64,000 bases of DNA from SB15 sp964639245 (GTDB lineage Bacteria > Chloroflexota > Anaerolineae > Aggregatilineales > J027), in contig CAZXCU010000002.1 of the NCBI GenBank assembly GCA_964639245.1, forward strand, positions 496,001 to 560,000. Reading direction: 5' to 3'. Each line of letters opens with the position of its first letter. The first letter of the stretch is position 1. Of the stretch, positions 57,614-64,000 are shown in pieces. Below the pieces are notes generated by a model. The model had not been told where the DNA came from. It saw only the letters and a program-made list of their open reading frames with translations, and searched no databases. The translations under genes were made by a program, and so were the position numbers.

Positions 57614-58886
57614 TGAGGATACGCGGGCGTGTGCCGAGCATGGTAAAGGTTTCCAATAGTTTATCGGTGATTTTTGACCAGCTATAACTTTTGGCGATCT
57701 CATGCGCGGCCTCGCCCATCTGTGCTTGTTTGGCCTCGTCTGTCAGCAGCGCAATCATCCGTTGGGCAAGGGCGGACGGTTCACGGACGGGGACATGATA
57801 GCCCGTGATGCCATCCTGCACTAAAAACGCCAACCCGCCCACTTCGGACGCAATCACGGGCGTTCCGCAGGCCATCGCCTCCAGTGCGACCATGCCAAAA
57901 CTCTCATAATCACTCGGCATGATCAGCGCTTTGGCGGCGCGGTAAAATTCCGGCAAAATCTCTTGGCTTTGCGCCCCCAGAAATTTGACCTGTTTTTCTA
58001 AATCGAGCATTTCACGCAGGGCTTGTAAACGCTGCATTTCTTCGTCGGCTTGTTGCGGGTCGCCCCCGATGATGCAAATGCAAATTTCTTCTAACAATTC
58101 GGGGCGCATATTCCGCAGTTCCGCCAGTGCATCAAAAATGGTATCCACCGCCTTGAGGGGTTCAATCCGTCCCACAAACAAAAGCAGCTTACACGCTTCA
58201 TCCATGCCAATCAGGTGGCGGGCTTGGACAGAATCGCCGGGAGAAAATCGCTTCAGGTCAACGCCCGGCGGGACAATATCAATTTTGCGGCGGTCAGCGC
58301 GGTAGAGCATCAACAATTGGGTGTATTCGGCGGGGGTCGCAGCGATGAGGCGGTCTGCCCGTTTGACGATTTCTTCTTCTCCCCGAATCCGAATATCATT
58401 GTCGGGGTTGCTGCGAATGTCCGTAATCCGATTTTTCATGTGTCCGAGTGTGTGAAACATCTGCGCCACCGGTACCCCCCACTTTTGGCGGAGTTGAATG
58501 GCGACCCAACCACTCAGCCAGTAATGACTGTAAATGGCATCATAACGAATATTTTCGTTGGCGACAAACGCTTCTAGCTCCCGTTTGAACTGGGCGAGGT
58601 GCAAAAAAATTGCAGTGGTGTCTAGCGATTGTGCCGGGCCGCATGGTAGATAAATCAGGCGGTGGTGAGGGCTGAGTTCCAGCACTTTGCCCACTTCGTC
58701 CGGCGAGGACACCCGCGTATAAATATCAACCAAAATCCCGCGCCGTGCCATCTCGCGGGCAACTTCGCGCACATACACATTCATGCCACCTGTTTTTTTG
58801 CCTCCCAATGCCGCTTCGGGGGATGTGTGAATGCTCAACATCGCCAGACGAAGCGGGTCTAATTGGGGTTTGTCGTGTTCGGACAT
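57594..58886 (-). CDS. GT-B glycosyltransferase, family 4 (MshA/sucrose-phosphate synthase-like)
   Basis: 430 residues. N-terminal GKKTGGMNVYVREVAREMARRG is the acceptor-side loop of MshA and sucrose-type GT4 enzymes; HTLGHMKN and SHYWLSGW also match. C-terminal nucleotide-sugar site: FVGRIEPLKAVDTIFDAL and the EX7E block MPSDYESFGMVALEAMACGTPVIAS. It would move a sugar from a nucleotide donor with retention. MshA makes the mycothiol precursor in Actinobacteria; whether the same product is made here is unknown. It lies three bases after the acyltransferase gene, same strand. Confidence 0.9.
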   Translation of the reverse strand: MSEHDKPQLDPLRLAMLSIHTSPEAALGGKKTGGMNVYVREVAREMARRGILVDIYTRVSSPDEVGKVLELSPHHRLIYLPCGPAQSLDTTAIFLHLAQFKRELEAFVANENIRYDAIYSHYWLSGWVAIQLRQKWGVPVAQMFHTLGHMKNRITDIRSNPDNDIRIRGEEEIVKRADRLIAATPAEYTQLLMLYRADRRKIDIVPPGVDLKRFSPGDSVQARHLIGMDEACKLLLFVGRIEPLKAVDTIFDALAELRNMRPELLEEICICIIGGDPQQADEEMQRLQALREMLDLEKQVKFLGAQSQEILPEFYRAAKALIMPSDYESFGMVALEAMACGTPVIASEVGGLAFLVQDGITGYHVPVREPSALAQRMIALLTDEAKQAQMGEAAHEIAKSYSWSKITDKLLETFTMLGTRPRILITPHRS

Positions 58887-58889
58887 GGA

Positions 58890-59897
58890 TTATTCCGGTT
58901 TGGCGTTGAGCATCATCACGGGGCGGTCTTGCCCCCCCATGCGATATTTATATTCCTCATTCCCGCGTAAAAAGTCAAATTCTGCCCGGCCTTTCTCAAT
59001 CGCGTCCCGGATGATAAACGCCAGCAAGACAATACCGGGGCTGACTTCGGGATAAAGCTGTGGGTTATGACCAGAGTTATACAACAAAATTTTGTTGCCG
59101 TAGTCAAAACTGAGATACGCGGCGGCATCGACCCCGTTGACCGTGAGCAGGCTAATTTGTAACCAGCCTTGGGCAGCCATGACGGGCATCATGCGCTGGA
59201 AAAAATCCACATTTTCGGAGTCTTCCAGAAATTTGGCCTTGTCAGGACTACTTGCCCGCATGAGTGTCACAAAACGTTGGGCGGATTCTTCGATTTTTTC
59301 GTTTAAATCCAGATAATCCCATGCGAGTTCCACCGTCCCAGCGCGGCGGAGTTTGCGACGCACTTCATGACGTTGTTTTTTATCCAGAAGTTCAAGGTAG
59401 CCTTCCCAATCGGTGGGGAGGGGGATGTGCGGGCAAACTTCCTGTTGCACAATATTGACCTGAAATCCGGCAGATTCTAAGAGGGGAGGCCATTCCCGCA
59501 ATTCTGGAGAATCTGCCGGAATATTACAGAAATCAAGCGCATCATAGCAGCTTTTTTCGCTGATGGCATATTCCGCAAGGGAGCGCAGCACTTCGTATTC
59601 GCAGCCCTCACGGATGATGAGTTCTAAATAATCAGTGACTTCCACACACCCCACGCTCCGTACTAGACGGCCTTTGGCATGGTTATGAATGAACCAGGGG
59701 GCAAGTCCCAATAGGTTATCTTGGTCGTCACGCACCGCAATGACCCACAATTCTCCGGGATGATAGGCCGCCCACCATGTCGACTGCCATTCCCATGTCA
59801 TAAAAATACGGTTGCGGGCGCTGGATTCCAACAAGGGATTCCATTCTTCGCGCAATACTGCGAAGGCTTCCTCAGTATGAAATACTTGAATTTTCAA
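58890..59897 (-). CDS. CelD/BcsL-like GNAT acyltransferase (FemAB-related)
   Basis: 335 residues. The BioF2-like/Acetyltransf_6 pattern is present: FMTWEWQSTWWAAYHPGELWVIAVRDDQDNLLGLAPWFI in the first half, then LDKKQRHEVRRKLRRA and WLQISLLTVNGVDAAAYLSFDYGNKILLYNSGHNPQLYPEVSPGIVLLAFIIRDAIEKGRAEFDFLRGNEEYKYRMG. These proteins add acyl or amino-acyl groups to polysaccharides or lipids. Next to a GT4 gene, it may decorate the same glycan. ATG start; 5' end faces the binding lipoprotein gene. Confidence 0.88.
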   Translation of the reverse strand: MKIQVFHTEEAFAVLREEWNPLLESSARNRIFMTWEWQSTWWAAYHPGELWVIAVRDDQDNLLGLAPWFIHNHAKGRLVRSVGCVEVTDYLELIIREGCEYEVLRSLAEYAISEKSCYDALDFCNIPADSPELREWPPLLESAGFQVNIVQQEVCPHIPLPTDWEGYLELLDKKQRHEVRRKLRRAGTVELAWDYLDLNEKIEESAQRFVTLMRASSPDKAKFLEDSENVDFFQRMMPVMAAQGWLQISLLTVNGVDAAAYLSFDYGNKILLYNSGHNPQLYPEVSPGIVLLAFIIRDAIEKGRAEFDFLRGNEEYKYRMGGQDRPVMMLNAKPE

Positions 59898-59944
59898 ATT
59901 AGACTATCCCCGTTATGATATTGGTTGGATTGAAAGGACACTGT

Positions 59945-61096
59945 ATGTTAAGACGCTCGGCTATTTTGTTGATAATGATGTTGATTTTAGCAGCTTGTCA
60001 GGATGACTCATCGGATTCTAAACCCGATGTCAATGCAACGGCGACCCCGAATGCCACCCAGACTCCCATTCCAACTGATTTATCCATCTGGTTTACTGAC
60101 CCGACCATGCAAGAATCCTACGCAACAGTCATTGATCAATTTCATCGGGCCTATCCAAACATCTCCACGTCCTTGATGCTGCAAGAGGCGGCATCCTTTC
60201 CTGAAACGGTGCAGCAATCCTTAAAATCGGGCGGCGAACCGGATGTTCTGCTTGTCCCGGTGCGGTTTTTGTCCTTCTTGACCGACCAGCAAAATTTACT
60301 GCCTTTGCCTGCCGATGACATCAATACCTTAAGTATGTTTGTGCCATCCAGTGCTGTTCAGGTGGGCAGAATCGACCAGCAGTATTACGCTTTTCCTGTA
60401 CATCTGTTTGTGCCGGCGCTGTTTTCTCATGCAACGCTTACTCCGAGCATACCTGATAATTATGACGCACTTATGATGATGGCAAATGAATCCATTGTGC
60501 AGCCCAATTTTCAAACGACTAGCGCATGGCTGCCGATGGCAACCGGGGCGAATCCGCGTATACAGGGAACACAATTGAATGTCAACCAAGTGGGGGTGAC
60601 GGCTTATTTGCAACGCCTTGTCGATTTAGCCAACGGGGGGGCGGTGCTGAGTGACGATTTCAGTGCGTTTGCCAACGGCGAAAAATCGCTCTATCTGGGA
60701 ACAACTTCTGATTTGCCAGCGTTACGTCGCGCATTGGGGGATAACTTGCAAATCGCGCCGATTCCCGATTTTGCCAATTTACCCTTGAATCATTTGCTGG
60801 CGGGGGATGCGGTGGTGTTCATGGTCAGCCTCAACGCCACCGAAAGCGATCTGCAAGCCGCGATGCAGTTGTTGGCCTATTTGCTGCTGCCGGATACCCA
60901 GACCGAAATGAGCCGTCTAAGCGGGTATCTGCCCCTGCAAGACCCCGCCCACGATGTTATCGTGCAACGGACGGTTTTTTACAATGACCGCGATTTTCAT
61001 GCGGGCATTTTACCGGTATGGGATGCCGCCATTCAGCAAGTTATCACCGGACAAACGACTCCTGCCGATGCCGTCCAAGCTATTTTGAATGAGTAA
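59945..61096 (+). CDS. Extracellular solute-binding lipoprotein
   Basis: 383 residues. Lipobox LILAAC after a hydrophobic run (AILLIMMLILAAC), then a Thr/Pro-rich linker and the family-1 binding-protein fold: LSIWFTDPTMQESYATVIDQFHRAYPNISTSLML, GEPDVLLVPVRFLSFL, DAVVFMVSLNATESDLQAAMQLLAYLLLPDTQTEMSRLSGYLPL. No permease or ATPase is next to it. ATG 59945 follows AAAGGA. Ligand unknown. The 3' end overlaps the opposing membrane glycosyltransferase gene by 17 bases. Confidence 0.85.
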   Translation: MLRRSAILLIMMLILAACQDDSSDSKPDVNATATPNATQTPIPTDLSIWFTDPTMQESYATVIDQFHRAYPNISTSLMLQEAASFPETVQQSLKSGGEPDVLLVPVRFLSFLTDQQNLLPLPADDINTLSMFVPSSAVQVGRIDQQYYAFPVHLFVPALFSHATLTPSIPDNYDALMMMANESIVQPNFQTTSAWLPMATGANPRIQGTQLNVNQVGVTAYLQRLVDLANGGAVLSDDFSAFANGEKSLYLGTTSDLPALRRALGDNLQIAPIPDFANLPLNHLLAGDAVVFMVSLNATESDLQAAMQLLAYLLLPDTQTEMSRLSGYLPLQDPAHDVIVQRTVFYNDRDFHAGILPVWDAAIQQVITGQTTPADAVQAILNE

Positions 61097-62765
61097 ATTT
61101 AATGACATAATAAAATGAATTGACAAAACCATAATCTTTGAAGGGGGTGCGATAAACTACCCCAAGCTGCTGTGTTGGGATGCCACGAAAGTGACTCTCG
61201 TCCTCAATTGACCAACTATCTTCGGCATAATCCATTATCCAGCGAACGTCATGCTGTTCTAGGTATTCGGTCATAGTGGTTTCACCCTTGATTGTTTCAA
61301 TAATTTCATAATTGTTCATTAGACCGTCAAGGTTGATGACGCTATTTTCAGAAAAATAGCCTGCTACACCTGCATTAAAAGCTCCAACTTTATCCTGTGG
61401 TGGTAAATTGTTGTTTGCCCATTGTGTTCCTTCGTAAATCGTGAGCAAAGGCATTGCACCTTCCCGATATTCAAATCGACGAATATACAAGCCAACTGCC
61501 ACCACCAACGAAACAACTGACCAAAGCGTAAGGATTCGATAGATATTGGAGTACGGTAAGAGAATCTGCAAACCTTGAAAAAGAAAGCCTAACCCGATAG
61601 TCATAAATACATACCAAGGAATATAATACCAATTTAGGACAAAAGCATTTTCTTTACCTGTGATAAAAAACTGTAACCATGTATGTAGAAAAAGATTAGC
61701 GGCTACTGCTAGAGCGAGAAAAATTTTGACCCTATGATCAATAAGATTTTTTTTTGAAAAGAATTTATCGAAATTTTTGCGATGCTTTATGATGACCAAG
61801 CTAATAGCAACAAGGCCAATGACAAAAATAAGCCGTGCAAGGATAGTTGCTGTTGAAAATGTAAGTAACAGCGTAATAAAATAATAGTTGAAAATCATCC
61901 CTAGTTGGGCTAAGGTATCCAAGGTTGTTTCCAGAAAATACCGCAGACTTAAATGCCCCCCAATAGACTCAACATACAGATTGTGACGGGTCGATTTGAC
62001 TGTTCCGCTAATAGGGAGCAAGGTATCAAAATAGGTTAGATTGAATATTAAGTAAGCAATGAAAACAAGGCTAACAGGCAATGCTAACCAAAGAATTACT
62101 TTGACTGCTTTTCTCCATTCAAAGAGCGTGCCATTTGACCATATAAGCAGTAATGCAAAGGTTGGCATCATAATAAGATTATCGATCCGGGAGAGAACCG
62201 TTAAAGCTAACATACATCCTATGCCAACAATAGGCCAAAAGCTGACTGTTTTAATCCTTAAAGCAAGCGCCAGCGCCAGGGTAAAACATGCTAAATTAAG
62301 GCTTGTTTCCATCCCCGTAAATAAAATCGGTGGGGTAGCAATAAATGCCAGATATAGCAGTGTGGTTAATGAATACAGCGTATCTGTAAAAAAATGTTTG
62401 AGGACACTCCGCATTGCTACGTAGGATATAAGCCCCAAAAGGAGAGACAGGCCTAAAGTAGCCTGCATCAACGCAAGATCTCTGGGAAAGATGGTAGCGA
62501 CTCCAACCAATAGGATTGACCAAAATGGCTGCACGCCGTTGGTTTTGACTTCTCCATCAAAGGTTGCACCATTTCCCGCAGCAATATTGCGGGCATAGCC
62601 GAGATAGTAAAAGCCGTCGTCCACATAAGTTACATTGGAGAGATGGAAACGCACTGGTTGGAGAATAACTGCCAATAAAAATAAGAATAAAACAAAAGGC
62701 ATAAGCCGACTAAAAAAGTCTAAAATTGTATCCAATGAAACTTTTTTCAGAATTTTTAGATACAT
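61080..62765 (-). CDS. Polytopic GT-C-like membrane protein
   Basis: 561 residues with about eleven helices. First outer loop has VTYVDDGFYYLGYARNIAAGNGATFDGEVKTNGVQPFW, where the DD pair fits the catalytic acid of GT-C enzymes, and the C-terminal soluble part contains YEGTQWANNNLPPQDKVGAFNAGVAGYFSENSVINLDGLMNNYE, common in such proteins. AT-richer than most of the window. A polyprenyl-phosphate sugar transferase for surface glycans is likely; donor and acceptor unknown. ATG start; divergent from the gene at 62820. Confidence 0.8.
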   Translation of the reverse strand: MYLKILKKVSLDTILDFFSRLMPFVLFLFLLAVILQPVRFHLSNVTYVDDGFYYLGYARNIAAGNGATFDGEVKTNGVQPFWSILLVGVATIFPRDLALMQATLGLSLLLGLISYVAMRSVLKHFFTDTLYSLTTLLYLAFIATPPILFTGMETSLNLACFTLALALALRIKTVSFWPIVGIGCMLALTVLSRIDNLIMMPTFALLLIWSNGTLFEWRKAVKVILWLALPVSLVFIAYLIFNLTYFDTLLPISGTVKSTRHNLYVESIGGHLSLRYFLETTLDTLAQLGMIFNYYFITLLLTFSTATILARLIFVIGLVAISLVIIKHRKNFDKFFSKKNLIDHRVKIFLALAVAANLFLHTWLQFFITGKENAFVLNWYYIPWYVFMTIGLGFLFQGLQILLPYSNIYRILTLWSVVSLVVAVGLYIRRFEYREGAMPLLTIYEGTQWANNNLPPQDKVGAFNAGVAGYFSENSVINLDGLMNNYEIIETIKGETTMTEYLEQHDVRWIMDYAEDSWSIEDESHFRGIPTQQLGVVYRTPFKDYGFVNSFYYVIKFTHSK

Positions 62766-62781
62766 TGTAGATTTTATGCTC

Positions 62782-62787
62782 TATAAT
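62782..62787 (+). promoter_or_regulatory. -10 element TATAAT in the divergent region before 62820
   Basis: TATAAT with a weak -35 (GATACA) overlapping the first codons of the opposite gene; about 33 bases before the TTG start at 62820. Confidence 0.4.
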
Positions 62788-62819
62788 TCACGATAGTAAT
62801 TATTTAGGAGTATATTCTA

Positions 62820-64000
62820 TTGTTGCGTCAACGTCAAAATCTAGCAGCTGTTTTATTGTTGTTTATTTCTGCGGCCATTTGTTCGCAAGATTTATCTAAT
62901 CGGTGGATAGGCTATAAAGACGAAGACGGGGCATTTTTTCACTTTATTGTGGATAATTACCATCGTTATGGATTGGGTCAGACAGAACTTGCCCAGATTT
63001 TGAATGTTGAGGAAGCACCCCAAGAAAAATGGGATGTTTACGTTCATTTTCCCCAATTGTTGCCAGTTCTCATGTATTTAGGCACTGAGCTTTGGGGCAA
63101 TTCAGAGTTCAGCCTCCGTTTGGTAATGTGGTTTTCAACATTAATTGCTGCCGCATTGGTTTACAAGTTGATGGCAACTATTTTCAACGCATGGGTCGGA
63201 ATATGGGGATTGGCTTTTTATGGACTCGCACCGATGGTCGTATTTACCTCGCGTGTGCCGGAGTACGAACCTCTTGCTACGATGTTCATGTTAGCAGCGT
63301 TATTGGCTTATATTTATGGTTTACGTCGTCCTCCTGGATTGCGATGGCCTGTTGTCGCAACGCTTATGGTCTCACTCGCTGCCCTGACGGGCTGGGCGGT
63401 CTACATTTTTTCGGCGCTGTTGTTTGGACATGCACTCCTCTTTGGACAACGGAAGCATAAAATTGTTACATTAGCGATGGGGATGGCAGTTGGGTTAATG
63501 GGCATCCTATTTGTTATGCACATTGAATTTTCAACGCCGCATAGCCTTGAAACATTGATTAATCGTTATGAATATCGAACCAGCACAACGGATGGCGACC
63601 CTGAAGATGGGAAAACTTTTAGCTTGCTCCAACTTGCGGGGAAAGCCCTTGTCCAAATGGCAACAGGTTATACGCCAACTGTCATGGTTTTTGCACTATT
63701 GGCAACAATTTTACTCATTTGGCAACCAGATCATTGGAAAAAATTGCCAATTGGGGAACGCTTATTACCCAGTGTAATGATCTTAACCGGGCTTGGCTAC
63801 GGCTATGTAACTAAACAGGCTGCTTATCATCATGAATATATGTGGTACTATCTTGGGGTCGGCTTAACGCTCAGCGCTGCACCTGCGGTAGGTTTGCTTT
63901 GGGAACGGTGGCATAAACCGCTAGCACGGGTACTATTAAGTATCTTGATTTTAGGATTTTTCTTGGGGGCGGTGCGGTGGATAGAAGCCTATCGTCAGTA
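62820..64000 (+). CDS. GT39/GT-C membrane glycosyltransferase, N-terminal part (cut by window end)
   Basis: 393 codons without a stop up to the window edge. Start TTG 62820, nine bases after AGGAG (62806-62810). After a first hydrophobic segment comes WIGYKDEDGAFFHFIVDNYHRYG, with the DED acids expected at the GT39 active site, and VHFPQLLPVLMYLGTELWGNSEFSLRLVMWF, the usual second block. About eight helices follow. It should transfer a sugar from a lipid carrier outside the membrane. AT-richer, like its divergent neighbour. Confidence 0.85.
   Translation, partial: MLRQRQNLAAVLLLFISAAICSQDLSNRWIGYKDEDGAFFHFIVDNYHRYGLGQTELAQILNVEEAPQEKWDVYVHFPQLLPVLMYLGTELWGNSEFSLRLVMWFSTLIAAALVYKLMATIFNAWVGIWGLAFYGLAPMVVFTSRVPEYEPLATMFMLAALLAYIYGLRRPPGLRWPVVATLMVSLAALTGWAVYIFSALLFGHALLFGQRKHKIVTLAMGMAVGLMGILFVMHIEFSTPHSLETLINRYEYRTSTTDGDPEDGKTFSLLQLAGKALVQMATGYTPTVMVFALLATILLIWQPDHWKKLPIGERLLPSVMILTGLGYGYVTKQAAYHHEYMWYYLGVGLTLSAAPAVGLLWERWHKPLARVLLSILILGFFLGAVRWIEAYRQ

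Noticed and set aside
1..64000. tRNA or rRNA genes
   Set aside because: No cloverleaf T-arm text or conserved rRNA stretch was seen in the non-coding gaps, which are all short; a covariance search would be needed to be certain.

Overview
The window looks like a chromosomal segment of a Chloroflexota bacterium, most likely class Anaerolineae. This is inferred from gene style only: secreted LysM proteins with long Thr/Pro linkers, REC-REC-BTAD response regulators, many membrane glycosyltransferases, orphan sugar-type ABC permeases and binding proteins without an ATPase, TTG and GTG starts, and dispersed palindromic repeats of the CCCCTCTCCC type. No rRNA, tRNA, CRISPR array, transposase, integrase or phage gene was seen. 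About 60 protein genes are called, two of them cut by the window edges.

Layout. 1-3.4 kb: end of a PfkB kinase, a patatin-like lipase, and an amino-acid ABC permease with its binding protein. 3.4-6 kb: an AT-rich accessory patch carrying one membrane-anchored propeller-like protein, bracketed by a truncated copy and the intact copy of an ATP-grasp-like gene, plus a WD40 remnant. 6-10.2 kb: a hydrolase/acyl-CoA synthetase fusion, a J-domain protein and a DUF4258/YgiT toxin-antitoxin-like pair. 10.3-14.3 kb: a class-A-type serine hydrolase and an ABC-2 exporter controlled by a TetR regulator with a clear operator. 14.4-22.2 kb: an envelope block made of two tandem LysM proteins, a secreted glycosidase lipoprotein and a TPR-TM-propeller protein in one tight operon, facing a Tat-exported serine hydrolase/L,D-transpeptidase fusion. 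22.2-28.6 kb: LPG-synthase-type flippase, DUF6798-like membrane protein, a GbsR/MarR regulator with a polyprenyl diphosphate synthase behind a CRP-like site and a good promoter, a PASTA-less Ser/Thr kinase and a CoA-binding protein. 28.7-30.3 kb: three coupled genes headed by a SerK/SbnI-like ParB-fold protein. 30.4-39 kb: LysM-glycosidase paralogue with a lost nucleophile, a membrane glycosyltransferase interrupted by repeats, a six-blade kelch-like protein, a self-duplicated protein with a WYL regulator, a DUF5060 glycosidase and YajC. 39-48.8 kb: NERD protein, GT39, HNH pair, DUF1295 enzyme and a MalF/MalG/binding-protein operon with an oversized MalF. 48.8-55.2 kb: DUF4342 protein, PurH, and an MBL hydrolase - GAF histidine kinase - response regulator operon. 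55.3-64 kb: a TIM-barrel glycosidase-like protein, GT4, FemAB/CelD-like acyltransferase, a binding lipoprotein and two AT-richer, divergent membrane glycosyltransferases.

How the parts fit: the recurring theme is the cell envelope and carbohydrates (LysM, L,D-transpeptidase, glycosidases, polyprenyl carrier synthesis, glycosyltransferases, sugar uptake), with local signalling modules. The most unusual items are the SerK-like/ACT operon, the LysM/glycosidase/propeller operon with its nucleophile-lacking paralogue, the serine hydrolase-L,D-transpeptidase fusion, the hydrolase-acyl-CoA synthetase fusion, and an 11-bp hairpin that would bury the ribosome binding site of a DUF4342 gene. All function calls rest on reading motifs by eye; no database search was run.
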